Shown piece after piece: positions 1-10,780 of a DNA stretch of 64,000 bases. Each line of letters begins with the position of its first letter. Within the stretch, counting starts at the first letter, position 1. The DNA is from Tetrastigma voinierianum (taxonomy: Eukaryota; Streptophyta; Magnoliopsida; Vitales; Vitaceae). The position numbers were made by a program, and so were the translations under genes. The notes beneath the pieces are model-generated. The model did not search any database. It saw only the letters and a list, made by a program, of their open reading frames with translations, and was not told where the DNA came from. The stretch covers positions 124,001-188,000 of the forward strand of contig JAEQBH010006827.1 in the NCBI GenBank assembly GCA_016808115.1, read 5' to 3'.

Positions 1-900
1 CAAATCTTCTATAATAACCTGCTAGGCCTAAGAAACTTCCCACCTCGGTTACATTTTGAGGTGGTTTCCAGTCCTGGCCAGCCTCCCTGATCTTTGTAGA
101 GATTCGACTCTTATACCCTCGAGTTGACCTGATATGACCCTAAGAAGGAAACTTCCTTTAGCTAAAATCACATTCTTTGAGCTTGTATATAACTTCTTTT
201 CTCTTAGCGATCTGCGGGACTATTTTCGTGTTGTTTATGTTCTTGTGCATCATTGAATACACGGGATGTCATCAATAAAGACCACTACAAACTGATCCAC
301 ATAGGGTCGGAATACCCTATTCATTAAATCCATGAATGCTGCTGATGCATTAGTCAACCCAAATGGCAATACCAAAAACTCATAATGGCCATATCGGGTT
401 CTAAATGCGGTCTTCGGCACATCTACTTCCTTTACTCTCAGCGATAATATACGAATCGCGGATTGATCTTCGAAAAGACACCGCTCCTTTCGTGATCAAA
501 AGATCTTGATTTCGGTAATGGGTACTTGTTTTCCTTTGTCACCTTGATGCGCAGATAATCGATGCACATTCGTAGAGTGCCATCTTTCTTTTCACAAATA
601 AGCAGTGCACCCAAGTAGGCTCTTGGGTCTTACAAACCCTTTATCTAAGCTCTTATAGCTGAACCTTTGCTCCTTCAACTGCTTTGAGCCATCCTGCCAG
701 GTGCCCTAGACACGGGGTTGTTCACGCACAATTCTATGGATAAGTCCTCCCTCTCAAGGGAATACGCTGGTAACTCTTCGGGAGTGCATGCGGAAATTCC
801 CTTACTACTTTGGAATCTTTTCCACATCAACTTGACCTCACGGAGTCAAGTATCAAGACTAAGAATGCCTCATATCATTTTCTTATAAATCTCTCGCTGT
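1..900 (-). pseudogene. Ty3/gypsy reverse transcriptase relic
   Basis: Reading the minus strand gives the core of a gypsy reverse transcriptase. Around 420-325 it reads TAFRTRYGHYEF followed by LVLPFGLTNASAAFMDLM, and around 320-250 it reads MNRVFRPYVDQFVVVFIDDI, which contains the F-x-DD catalytic motif. Further upstream (about 600-480) a DGTLRMCIDYRQLNK-like stretch is visible but needs a frame change. RT copies element RNA into DNA in the virus-like particle. No single frame is open across the region, so it is a dead copy. It continues past the left edge of the window. The protease and gag relics to the right are in the expected order for a minus-strand element. Confidence 0.85.
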
Positions 901-1290
901 CATTTGAGATCCACATTGGACGATAAATTTGGATCTAATGCCTTGTATTATCACCTCGGTGATGAGCATATCAACACTACTATCTTTTGTCCACAATCAA
1001 CGATGGCTCGGTGTTTAGTCAACCAATCCATTCCCAGAATCAAGTCAAACTCTCAAAATGGTAAGGTTATCAAATCAGCGAGAAACTCTCTTACTTGTAT
1101 AACAATGGGGCAATTTCTATATACGCTATTCACACTAACGCTATGCCCCAACGGACTAGTCACATGTATGTCATATGCTAATTTCTCCATCACTGGTACT
1201 TTGTCAAATACATACTCCTTGCACACATATGAATGAGTATATCTAGGATCGTCGATGCATGCATCTGATATCATATAAAAGAAAACATAC
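901..1290 (-). pseudogene. Ty3/gypsy aspartic protease relic
   Basis: The minus strand near 1240-975 encodes a retropepsin-like domain: a THSYVCKEY stretch, matching the start of the family's D-x-G-x-THS(Y/F)V signature, then about 60 residues later FDLILGMDWLTKHRA and IVDCGQKIVVL. ILGMDWL is the hallmark C-terminal part of plant gypsy proteases. The catalytic aspartate region reads IDDPRYTHSYV rather than ID(P/S)GATHS, so the active-site triplet is not preserved. A frame change near 1055 separates the two halves. It lies between the gag relic and RT, as expected. Confidence 0.8.
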
Positions 1291-2580
1291 TAAGTATAAC
1301 CTCGGGGGCATCTTGATCCTCCACGGGCCTTCATAGCATATGCTCGTCTTTGTGGTCTTTGTAGAGCATAGAGACGATCCTTGTCTCTGAAACTATGCCT
1401 CCCTCGTCCTCTATCTTTGCAGATGACCACTCGACCCCCTACCTCGTCGAGTCGAAAGAGTGGTGTCCCCTTGAGATCTTCCTCTGCCACTTCCTTGTTG
1501 ACTTATTATCCCCTGACTCTCGGGGACACTGTGCTATCAAAGGCTCATGGCTTCCACACAGAAACACCCTCTTTGTCAATGGCTGTCTGAACACTCGAAT
1601 CTTAGTCTATGGCAATGAGTGCACTCAGAGATTTCTCCCTATCAGTGAGCACCTCCCCCTTTATTGAATCTTGTTGTGCCTCCATGTCTTCTACCTCTTA
1701 TAGCTGAACCCTGTACTGAATCGGGTTGGGTATCTCTGAATTCTTTACTAAAGAGCGAGGCACCTTTTGAGAAACACCTTGCTTTTGAGACTTTTTCTTT
1801 GCTGCTCGTTTCAGTCTCTCCACTTTCATTGCGGCTTGGACCCACGATAAAGTTCTTTGTTGGAGAATCCTGAAGTACTAAGTACCTCTTGATGGAATCC
1901 ACGTAGTCCATCTTTAAATTACTACAATGAAATGACGCTCGATGAGACCGCTTCGGTGCATATTTGTTGAATCGTGAACTCTTTCTCATACTTTCGGCCA
2001 CGAATGTTCCCTTTGCTTCATATTCGAGAATTGTTTCACTTGGACTCCCTATACATATGCGTAACATGCTTTGCTGCGAACTCTTGGACAAAAGAATTCC
2101 CATGTCAGGATTCGGAATCCACTGAACTTTTGAGCACGGCTTCCGCAATCATATGCCTCGCCGCAATAGTGAGGCGCATATGATGCTCTCTGATCGAAGG
2201 GCATCTAACCTCTTCAAATACCCTTTCTAGCTTTTCCTAACTTGAGTCGGCTTTCTCGACTCTTCCATGCCCGACCCGGTAAATTCCCTCTGCTCCATGT
2301 CTTCTTCTGTGTCTATTGGGCTTTAGGAGGCGATCGATATATCTAATACGAGCCATGTCCTGCGATATTCTCGGCCAAGACTAGTGGGCTCGTTAGGTAC
2401 ATTACTTTACGAAGGCTCGAGTTGATAACTCTTGTTCCTTGGAGTTAACACTCTCAATAATGCTTCTTGAGCGATCCATCTATACAAAACACAAGGACAT
2501 CCACGTCAAAGATCAACACATTACTATGTAGGTACATCCTTAATCTAAGACTCTTCGAAGCTTTAAACTTGGCTGCGAAA
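1291..2580 (-). pseudogene. Ty3/gypsy gag relic
   Basis: A minus-strand open stretch at 2148-1642 reads like a decayed plant gypsy gag: SMLRICIGSPSETILEYEAK then GTFVAES, corresponding to the family pattern (F..L.QG...V.EYE.KF..L..). An arginine and glycine rich tail (GRGRSQGDTT, 1490-1450) leads into the protease. I could not find an intact CCHC knuckle. Segment 2149-2580 should hold the gag start, but I see no convincing reading frame or methionine tRNA primer binding site next to the LTR at 2587, so the start of this element is unresolved. Confidence 0.6.
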
Positions 2581-3592
2581 CAAAGCTGTGACACCCCCGA
2601 CCGGCACACGGTATCGACGAAGTGTCATTTTTATTACATAAACTTACTAACCTTTAAGCTTGTTCATTCATATAATGTTAAACATTTAGCATGCATATTT
2701 TGTAGTAGCGGATTACAAAATATATCTGAGCTCCATATGGAAGTGTTCGACCATTTACAATATTTACATTGTTTACAAAAAACAAAACATATCTGAAATA
2801 GACCAAAGGTCTTTAGTGGGCACCTATTAGTGTGTTGGCCTTGGTTGGCGTGTGGAGTGTCGAACTACGTTTCTACTTTTCTTATACATACGGATGAAAC
2901 ACGTACTAAACATGGCTTAGTGGGAATTAATACATATGGATGACCTCCCCAATAGGGTCATCACATGCTCACATGCATACACATCTAACATATCCTTATC
3001 ATTTAAACGTGTATACATATCTCATATTTACTTATCATATCATGTTACATTTCTTATCATTTTACACTTTGTATGTTCTTGTCCTGACTATACTTGTCAT
3101 TGCATAGCGGTGCTATGCCTCTCTTATCATATCATATCGTTTCATGTCATATTCAGAGTCATTTGTTTATGTTTCATGTAAACCTTAGAAGTGGATAAAG
3201 AAACTATAAGGGTCCGAAACCTTGTACTCACTATGCAACGTGGTCTATAAGGGCAGAAGAGCGTTGTTATTATTGTACGAGACAATGACTATCTATAAGG
3301 GCCCCGAAGGTGCTATATTGGCCCACATGGGGTCAGGCGATCGATTATCTTTGCGAGACTTGTTTTCCTTAATAGGCATGCCCATCTATCCCTCTACCAA
3401 GTTCTAAGAAGACAATCCATGTGTATTTTATGTTTAGTACATATCTCATATTCCCGAATAATTATTGTCATCCGGTAATCATATGCGATATTTCCAATCA
3501 TTTATTCGTATCTTTGCATTTTTCATATCTCATTATATGCATGAATTACCATGTATGCTTATGAGCTATTTACTATCATTCCAATTTCATCA

Positions 3593-3892
3593 AGCTATAT
3601 TTGGATGGATTCTAGACTCCAAGGGCTTTCCATAGAGTCAAGAACGTCGAAAGCGAGTTAGGACGAAGAAATTATGACGTCCGAGTTGAGGCTTCCTGTG
3701 AGCCGGTGACTACGAAGCGAGAACCAGCAGGGACTACTATTTTTCGTGATTTTTGGACCTAATATGAGTTCCAATATCATTAAGGTATATATGGATGGAT
3801 TCTAGACTCAAAGGGCTTTCCATAGGGTCTAAGAACATCTGAAACGGAGTTCGGACGAAGAAGTTATGGCAATCCGAAGTTGAAGGCCTCAC
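3593..3892. repeat. Two diverged copies of a conserved LTR module
   Basis: A block of about 100 bp occurs at 3593-3700 and again at 3780-3892 (offset about 187 bp): GGATGGATTCTAGACTC, then GGGCTTTCCATAG, then GGACGAAGAA(A/G)TTATG. The same module occurs near 46080-46170, 50170-50265, 53325-53415 and 53520-53600. The number of modules per LTR varies (one or two), so it is a structural unit of this LTR group. Confidence 0.7.
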
Positions 3893-3894
3893 AT

Positions 3895-3985
3895 GAACCC
3901 AGCCCTAGCCGGACGGATCCAGCCAGACAGACCCAGCTGGACAGACCCAGCCGGGCTAACCCAGCCTGCCAACCCTTCCACTTAG
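3895..3985. repeat. Short degenerate tandem repeat, CCAGC(C/T)GGACAGAC
   Basis: Several imperfect units of 14-16 bp (CCCAGCCGG, ACAGACCCAGCTGGACAG, ACCCAGCCGG) run head to tail inside the LTR. A related, more decayed run is at 50340-50440 in another LTR of the same group. Confidence 0.55.
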
Positions 3986-4674
3986 ACTGTTCAGGGTAAA
4001 CGGACCATAACTTGTGCTACAGAGGTCCGATTTAGGAAATTCAAAAGCCTAACATCAAGTTCACTAATGTGGCTACAATTTACTTGAAGGACTCACTACC
4101 AAATTCCCTTTATTTCCTATCCAAAAACCAGTCCTAATGTCGGTGTCAGTATATGATCAAAATAGCGACTTCCCATGGTTCAAGAATGCAACCAAACATT
4201 CCTTTGGGGTAAGACACCACCCAGCGCAGCCCTTAGGGTAGAAGGTAACCAAAGTAGGAAGACCTACCCTCTTTGGAGTTGTCGAAACTCCCACTCGATC
4301 TCTCTTTGAAACTCTCTGTTGGGGAAGCGCTTTTCTTCTTGATATCTTTGGCTTGTAGGTCGATATGCGGGAAAATTAGAGAAACGTGGAAGCTTCTCAT
4401 TTCTTTCTTCTCTTTTCTTAACAAAATGAGAGATAAATTTTGGTCTTATCCATTTGATTTTAAATCTTTCTTTTATTACTCTTTGGTCCTCAATTTCATT
4501 TTTATTCTCAATTCAACTTATCAAAATCCTACTTTGGCCTACAATCTTAATTTAACCTTGGTTTTTGTATTCATTCCGGGTTTTTGCTTATTTTATTCCA
4601 AAAAAATATACTTTTACTTTTATTATACTCTAAACATGTTATAAAACCGTCAGGGTATAATTTGGGGTGTTACA

Positions 4675-5333
4675 ACTCTCCCCCCCCTTTAAAAGAATTT
4701 CGTCCTCGATAGTCATACCTGATTCGAAGAGTTGCGGATACTGTGCTCTCATAGTTGCTTCTAGCTCCCAAGTAGCTTCTTCCCTGCCATGGTGTTGCCA
4801 AAGCACTTTCACTAATGGTACTTACTTGTGCACCAGCCCCATTTCACCTCTCGAGTCGAAATAACTTCGGTTCTTCATCATATAACCAAACCAATAACAT
4901 ACTTGCATCTGCCTTTGGTAGTATGCGACTCATCAGCCGATATCTCGGCGTCGGCACATGAAACACATTATAATTTAGCTAGTGCGGAGAATTGCGATAA
5001 CCATAGGGACAATTCGTTCCAAAACCTCATATGGTCCTATGAATCTCGGACTCAATTTTCCCTTTTTACCAAACCGTAGAAGTTTCCTCCACGGCGATAC
5101 TTTCAAGAAGATCTTGTCTCCCACTTCATATGCAATATCTCTCCTCTTCAAATCGGCATAAGATTTTTGATCACTAGCCGCCTCTAACTTTTTCCGAATA
5201 ACCTGCACTTTCTCTTTTGTATCTTTCACTATGTTCGGATCAATCGCTACATGCTCATTTAACTCAGTCGACACACGGGGAGTTACATTTCAGGCATAAC
5301 GATTGCTTTCTTGACGTAGCTGCATTCCACCGA
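4675..5333 (-). pseudogene. Gypsy pol 3' end: integrase C-terminus and chromodomain
   Basis: On the minus strand, 5274-4975 encodes the end of a chromovirus integrase: KLEAASDQKSYADLKRRD, then YEVGDKIFLKVSPWR and LSPRFIGPYEVLERI, the GPY/F module. After frame changes, 4850-4690 reads VPLVKVLWQHHGREEATWE then LEATMRAQYPQLFE and ends EDEILLKG. That is the chromodomain tail typical of Tekay-type elements, which steers integration to chromatin. The stop is followed at once by the polypurine tract and the LTR at 4674. Upstream the integrase core is missing: homology stops near 5333, where a different LTR begins. Confidence 0.85.
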
Positions 5334-6577
5334 TGTAAAATTTTGTGTTTTGTTTTGTTTCGTTCTTCTGTTGCTCCGAGGACTTGTCTATTGGACTAAT
5401 GAGGACCCTATAAGTGTATTAAAGGGTCCATACATGTTTGTAGGGTAAAGGAAAAATTAGATCGTACCTCACCGCCTCGGCGAGTTTGTCGTTGGCAAAC
5501 TTAATGTCTTGCCCATGTGATAAGATCATAAGTTCCAAAACACATGTAATTGTAGGACTACCTAAGACCGAATATTGAATGACATGGCACCTCTGTTATG
5601 TGGGCAGGCACATTTAGTACTTCGGTACTCTCTGATTAGTGCGACGACACTCTCTGACCGTGCTTCGGCACATTTAGTACTTGATTGCCTCCCGATTAGT
5701 GCAGCGTCTTTGCATTAATTAGCCCCGACATACGCTGTGCTACGGCACCTCGATCTTGTATCGTACATTCGGTGCCATTGTGTAAGCTGTGTCCTACTTC
5801 ATTTCTTATTACTAGTCTAGGTAGTCAAGCGGTTATATGATAAGAGTCTGAATAACGAATAAGAGTAAAGTAATGTACATCGTTATACTCTGAATGTACC
5901 TACGGGTATCTCTGTACAAGTATAAGCTCTGTAGTACCTTCAGGTACCTCTGTACAAGTATAATCTTTGTAGTACCTACGGGTACCTCTATACCAATATA
6001 AGTTATGTAGTACCTACGGGTACCTCCATACAAGTATAAGCACATAACTCTACGGAGATCACGACGACTGTAAATTCTAGCGTAAATATGTGTATAAGTT
6101 TGTTATATGGATTCGCGAAAAATTAGATATCTGCTTGTGTATATACATTCTTGTGATATACTTCTTGTAAATGAGTATTAGTGCATGTGCATACGTATAG
6201 AGTCATATGTTTCCCACTTAGCGTTAAACAGCTGCGAGTTTTAATCCGTGTAAGGTACGGAGGAGGACGTCAAGTGATCTTAGCGTTACGTTGGTTGACA
6301 CGCTTGGGGTTCATCACAGCCAGGTTTTGCGCTACGATTATGTAAGTAGCAAATGTCTGAGTTTTTATATGTATATGTAAAATCGGGACTCGGGGGTGTA
6401 TGTATTGCCTTTGTAAACACAGCTACGATTGGTAGTTTTATTTTGTATCTTTGTATATAATATTTTGATTCGAGTTATAAACTTGGGCGACCAATGTACG
6501 CAAAGAAACAAATAAGAATGCGAGTATAGTTGCACCCCATACGTCGCCTAGGCGAGAGGGTTGGGGGGAGTGTGACA
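5334..6577 (-). repeat. Probable gypsy LTR, about 1.24 kb
   Basis: On the minus strand it starts TGTCACACTCCCCCC (6577 downward), a common plant gypsy LTR start, and a plausible CA end lies at 5334. The left neighbour is gypsy integrase and the right neighbour is copia RNase H, so no target duplication can be checked. No coding content was found. It holds the 38-bp minisatellite (5889-6041) and a pair of imperfect repeats around 5605-5700 sharing GCACATTTAGTACTT and CGATTAGTGC. The 5' edge call is firmer than the 3' edge. Confidence 0.5.
5889..6041. repeat. 38-39 bp minisatellite, four units
   Basis: Four head-to-tail units start near 5889, 5928, 5966 and 6004. The core is GTAGTACCTACGGGTACCTC, followed by a TACAAGTATAAGC-like part. 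Units differ by a few substitutions. It lies inside the LTR at 5334-6577. Confidence 0.85.
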
Positions 6578-7379
6578 TTAATGATTATAAGCAGTGATAT
6601 CGATCTCGAAGAATAAGAGCATTCAATGGGAAAACATGCACATTCGTCACAGACGTGAGGTTGTGAAACAAGCTGTTGAAAAATGAAATTATTTCCATTA
6701 ACTATGTAAAGTCGAAGTGTGATTTGGCGATCCACTCTAATTAAACCTTTGGGAAGGAAATTAATTTTGGAAACATCGAGTGGAATGAGACTTAAGCCAG
6801 TTAGAGATTAACAGTGATGAGAACCCAACCTTTGTGATTGGAGATTCTATGAAGAAGGTTCATATGGGTAATAACAAGTCACTTGCTAATCCTGCTAGCA
6901 CCAACAAAAATGTCCCTTCCTATGGTGTGGTTATGGTGTTAGAATGGATATTTTGAGAGGTTGAGTTATATATTCTTAATGATTTCATGTCCCATATGAG
7001 TGGTAGATATAAATACAGTATGCACTTGATGAAATCACCTATGTAGTGTGGAGTGGGGCCGCTTTTATGAAATGGTTTAGCAAAATTTCTAGAACACTTA
7101 TGAATTAAATCAGGCACGCGCATGGCCTAATTATGCACAACGGTGTTGAACAACAAGAATTGTGATGTGTGCTGCCGATGATAAGATCCCTAACTTACGA
7201 GCAAGAGTACTTTGGTTCATAGAAGCTATAAGTTTCACCAATACTTTGTAAATTAAATCTTATTCATCTATGTTTGGTTCATAGTTCATTGAACACCAAA
7301 TTTAAGCCACTTACACCTTCTTCCATATTCCAAACAAAATGGTTTAAATTCAAACGTCCTTGTGAAAAATCTGGGGGAT
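6578..7379 (+). pseudogene. Ty1/copia RNase H tail and 3' untranslated part
   Basis: The plus strand from about 6605 reads KNKSIQWENMHIRHRREVV, then KQAVEK and NYFH with stops between, and then FGDPL. This matches the C-terminus of copia RNase H (family pattern HI..R...(I/V)(R/K)......I....V.S..N.ADPLTK). A further in-frame-like piece near 6820-6900 (DENPTFVIGDSMKKVHMGN) resembles the tail that follows in this copia group. From about 6930 to 7360 I see only AT-rich 3' UTR. A purine tract (AAAAATCTGGGGGATT) ends at the LTR start. Confidence 0.65.
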
Positions 7380-8013
7380 TGTTGTTAGTAAAGAACAATT
7401 TTTCAAAATAAACTTGTCCCACATCGAAAAAATACAAGTGTTTTTGGGTTTATATAACAAAACTCATGTATGGGCTTGTACATGACTTGAGAAGAGGAGG
7501 CCTCGCACGCACAAGAAATGGGCCTAAAGCCCTATTTTAGTGTAAATCGATGGATTTGCCACTCTCTCCCCCCCTCTTGTGCTTGAATACTCGGGAGACA
7601 TTTGGTTTTACACAAAATAATCTTTTATTTTGTTTGCCTACCTAAAAACCTTGGTTTTCGATTATTTAAAAATCAAAACGGTTCAGGTCTTAAAAACTCA
7701 ATAATGTCAAATCTTTTTCTTCAATTCAAAACGACTATTTTAAATTCAATTCATAACAGCTCTTTTCTATTCAATTCATAACAGGTTTATATTTAAGTCC
7801 ATCCTTAATGGCTAACAACCATATTTTGGAATTTTAAACCAAACTGTTACTGATTGGTTTCCCTATAAATTGAGATGGGTCTTGGTGTTGAAACACATTA
7901 TTTTTCATCAGCTCCTTCCTCCCTACCATTCCCTCTGTTGTTCCTATTCCAAATAATCATCTGAAGAACTGTTGAATCCTAAAGAATAAAATTCCTAAGA
8001 ACAGTGTTCTACA
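7380..8013 (+). repeat. Ty1/copia 3' LTR, about 634 bp
   Basis: It begins TGTTGTTAGTAAAGAAC immediately after the polypurine tract and has a plausible end at AGAACAGTGTTCTACA (8013), giving TG...CA. It contains the CTTGTCCCACATCG element common in copia LTRs, a TATA box at 7451, and the pyrimidine-rich CTCTCTCCCCCCC stretch. The 5' half of this element is missing, replaced by the gypsy LTR ending at 6577. Confidence 0.65.
7451..7457 (+). promoter_or_regulatory. TATA box of the copia LTR
   Basis: TATATAA lies about 70 bp into the LTR, after TGGGTT. Position and sequence fit the U3 promoter of a copia LTR. Activity is not shown. Confidence 0.5.
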
Positions 8014-8225
8014 ATTACACTCCTCAATTAATTACACGTTTTTTAAAATTATCCGTGCCTCCATATTCTTCTGTTGCAGTTCTTTCCTCCATCACAGTCC
8101 ACCTCCAGATTCTGCTCCTAGAGTTCGTTCCGATGATCACAGTGCACCTATATTTCTTCTGTGCAGTCTGTTGCTCTTCAGATCCAAATGCCTGTGCTGG
8201 CTCTAACAATAGGTACCCGATCCTC

Positions 8226-8366
8226 TAATGGACAAGGGGGTGGGGATAAAAAATCTAAATCTAAATCTAATGGGGATTGGGATGGGGATGTGGATAAAAA
8301 TAATAAAATGGGAATGGAGATGGTGAACCTAAAATCCTACCCAAATCCGACCCATTGTCATCCCTA
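8226..8366. mobile_element. Small hAT (Ac/Ds-like) MITE
   Basis: The right end reads CCCATTGTCATCCCTA, the mirror of the common hAT terminus TAGGGATGACAATGGG. The left end TAATGGACAAGGGGGTGGGG is a decayed version of the same. Internally it is built of GGGGAT / TGGGGATGG subterminal motifs. No clear 8-bp target duplication is visible. The next 350 bp (8367-8719) hold nothing I recognise. Confidence 0.5.
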
Positions 8367-8719
8367 GCGGTGGGGAATAAATTGCCCCAATGGATCATTA
8401 AAAACATAGTAATCCCTCAGTCCATTGAAACGATGTTGTTTAACTTTCACTTAATCCAAAAGAATGACATTCTTTTTAGGATATTTTTAGGGGTGATTTG
8501 ATTAAATGACCTTTTGAAAACCCAAATTTTGAAATTTGAATCTTCATCAATATTTGGCATGATTTTGACAAAATATTGTTATTTTCTTCCAAAAATAACC
8601 CATTCTTTTAATGGACAATGTAAATACATGATATAGAAAAAGGCATTTTGTCCAAAATGAGTTATTTTTCAAGAAAAATCATGGGAGGGGGTATATTTAC
8701 AAATTTAAGAGTATTTGAT

Positions 8720-9130
8720 GTCTTTTAACCAAATATTTTATTTTTAGCATATTATAACCATTCTTCCTAAAACGCACTAGTTTTCTATCACACAATAATA
8801 CCCTCGTAAGGAATTGTTGTGTGGAAGTGTATTATAGTATTAAGCCATTGTAAAAAAAAAAGTAATAATCCAAAAAAGCTTCCCCTTTAACCGTTTATGC
8901 CCACTTTGTTTAAAACATTTCGATTAACAATCAGACAATAATACAAGATTATTTAACCAGTTATGAGTCTTATGACCACTTTGCTTAAAACGCTACGCTT
9001 TTGCATCATACAAGATTTGTGGGGATTAAGGAAGTACAAGATTATTTAATTAATCATTGTTAGATTATTTTAATAATTTAATGATGACCCATGTTATTAA
9101 AAGAATATTTTTAAATTAAAAAAAGGTTAA
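8720..9130 (+). repeat. Left copy of a direct repeat flanking the copia element
   Basis: From TTTTAACCAAAT (about 8724) to GATTATTT (about 9050) this matches 24777-25125 in direct orientation, including GTGTGGAAGTGTATTATAG, ATTAAGCCATTGTAAAAA, GGTTATGAGTCTTATGACC-like and GACCACTTTGCTTAAAACGC-like stretches. It is the probable 5' LTR (or its first part) of the copia element whose coding relics lie at 10781-12184 and 21948-24475. No TG...CA edge is convincing. A TATA-like ATATAAATATAG sits at 9200. Beyond 9130 up to the gag start lies AT-rich leader with two tandem repeats. Confidence 0.5.
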
Positions 9131-9562
9131 GTATGATGGTTATTGGGCTCAAGGGAGGTTAAAATCAGATGGGTTATATCCCTTCCATTTCCTTCCATAT
9201 AAATATAGTAACGGTTATCAAAAGGTAATTTTATTTATTTTTAAATGTTAAAAACGAACAATAAGTTACCTTTTTAATACCACGATTCTTATCCATCAAA
9301 GAACACATAAAAGAAGAAGGCAAAGAGGAAAGAAGATCTTGAAGAATTACAAGCGATGGATCAAGGCACAGGCACGTTAGATTGTTCTATATCAAACAAT
9401 TTCTAAGCAATAAAGTTTATGGAATTTTTTCTTAGCCAACTTGTACAAGGATTGTTTGATTTTGATAGTGGGAAATCACTATTATATTTTCTTTTCCGTA
9501 TTTGATTAATTGTTACTCAAATTCACATGCCACTGTGCATGATAAAGTTTGATTCCGTATTT

Positions 9563-9960
9563 GAATTTAAATTATGTAGTGAAAACAAAACAAAAATGTT
9601 TGATCCAAAATTCCATTGGATAAAGTTTTGAAAGAATTTAAAACTTTATCCTGTAAAAGTTTGAATTTAAATTTTGTAGTGAAAACAAAACAAAAATGGT
9701 TGATCCAAAATTCCATTGGATAAAGTTTTGAAATAATTTAAAACTTTATCCTGTAAAAGTTTGAATTTAAATTATGGTGAAAACAAAACAAAAATTTTTG
9801 ATCCAAAATTCTGTTGGATAAAGTTTTAAAAGAATTTAAAACATTATCATATAAAAGTTTGAATTTAAATTTTGGTGAAAACGAAACAAAAGTGTTTGAT
9901 TCAAAATTCCAATGGATATATTTTTGAAAGAATTTAAAACTTTATCTGAAATAATTTAAA
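9563..9960. repeat. About 100-bp tandem repeat, four units
   Basis: Units start at 9563, 9663, 9763 and 9861. Each begins GAATTTAAATT(A/T)TG, then GTGAAAACAAAACAAAAATG, TTTGATCCAAAATTCC, TTGGATAAAGTTTTGAAA, and ends AACTTTATCCTGTAAAAGTTT. There are no coding signals. It lies in the leader between the presumed copia LTR and gag. Confidence 0.9.
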
Positions 9961-10000
9961 ACTTAATTTTGTAAGTAGGGTAAAGTTTTGCAAACTAAAT

Positions 10001-10290
10001 TCTGTACTGTTTCTAAAAAAGAAACGTAAACTTAAGGTTTTGTCATCCTGTAATGATAATCTATTATTATCTCAATTTTATGTGTAGGACATTAATTAAA
10101 TTAAAGATTTTATTAATATTTTATGTGTTGGATATTGATTACTTCTGTACTGTTTCTGAAAAAGAAGTGTAAACTTAAGGTTTTGTCATCCTATAAAGAT
10201 AAAATATTATTATGCCTATTTTATGTGTAGGTTATTAATTAAATTAGAGATTTTATTAATATTTTATGTGTAGGATATTAATTACATTAG
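10001..10290. repeat. 143-bp tandem duplication
   Basis: TCTGTACTGTTTCTAAAAAAG at 10001 recurs at 10144, and the match continues through AAACTTAAGGTTTTGTCATCC and ATTTTATGTGTAGGA. Each unit also repeats the ATTTTATTAATATTTTATGTG motif internally. Downstream, 10291-10780 is AT-rich leader without a visible primer binding site. Confidence 0.85.
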
Positions 10291-10780
10291 ATATTTTATT
10301 ATATCTCATTAAAGTTTGCATAAATTAAAAATTAATTATATGAAAATCTTGTTAGTCTCCAAAGTGGCCTAGCTTATTAAGATATTTGAACATTTAACTG
10401 TGCAATTTTCAATTGTTCATATTGTTGTGATGCAATTGGTGACATAAAAGATTGAACCAAACAATTGAAAACATTAATTATAATGCTAGGATGTGTCCCA
10501 AAGGGAGACCATTGCTTATAATTAATGACATCATAGTGTCTTATCAATATACTTAGTAAATGTGTTTGTATATCTAAAGATAACATGCATGTTGGCTATA
10601 GTATGATTATGTATAGATATATGTAAGCATCATTATTGGTAACTATGCATTTAAAGTTCACCCAAATGTGAACTTAAATGCATAATTAGATTTATTATTT
10701 TCTTGAATTCATTTAAGTTTTCTCAAAGCATTAATGTGTGAGCACATATAATTTTTGCAGTTTCTGTTAATTAGCTTGCT

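Larger units (their letters stand above)
2587..4674 (-). repeat. Gypsy LTR (Tekay-like), about 2.09 kb
   Basis: Read on the minus strand the segment begins TGTAACACCCCAAATTATAC (4674 downward) and ends GGGGGTGTCACA (2587), so it has TG...CA ends with a short inverted match. Directly upstream on the minus strand (4690-4675) is a purine tract, AAAGGGGGGGGAGAGT, a polypurine tract next to the pol end. This fixes the strand and the 5' edge of the LTR. It contains the ATGGATTCTAGACTC / GGACGAAGAAGTTATG motif also present in the LTRs at 44.3, 48.9 and 51.9 kb, so it belongs to the same broad group. Its plus-left neighbour is gag-pol from another or a recombined element. Confidence 0.75.

Noticed and set aside
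9563..9960. Regularly spaced repeats resembling a CRISPR array
   Set aside because: The units are contiguous 100-bp tandem copies without unique spacers, in plant nuclear DNA.
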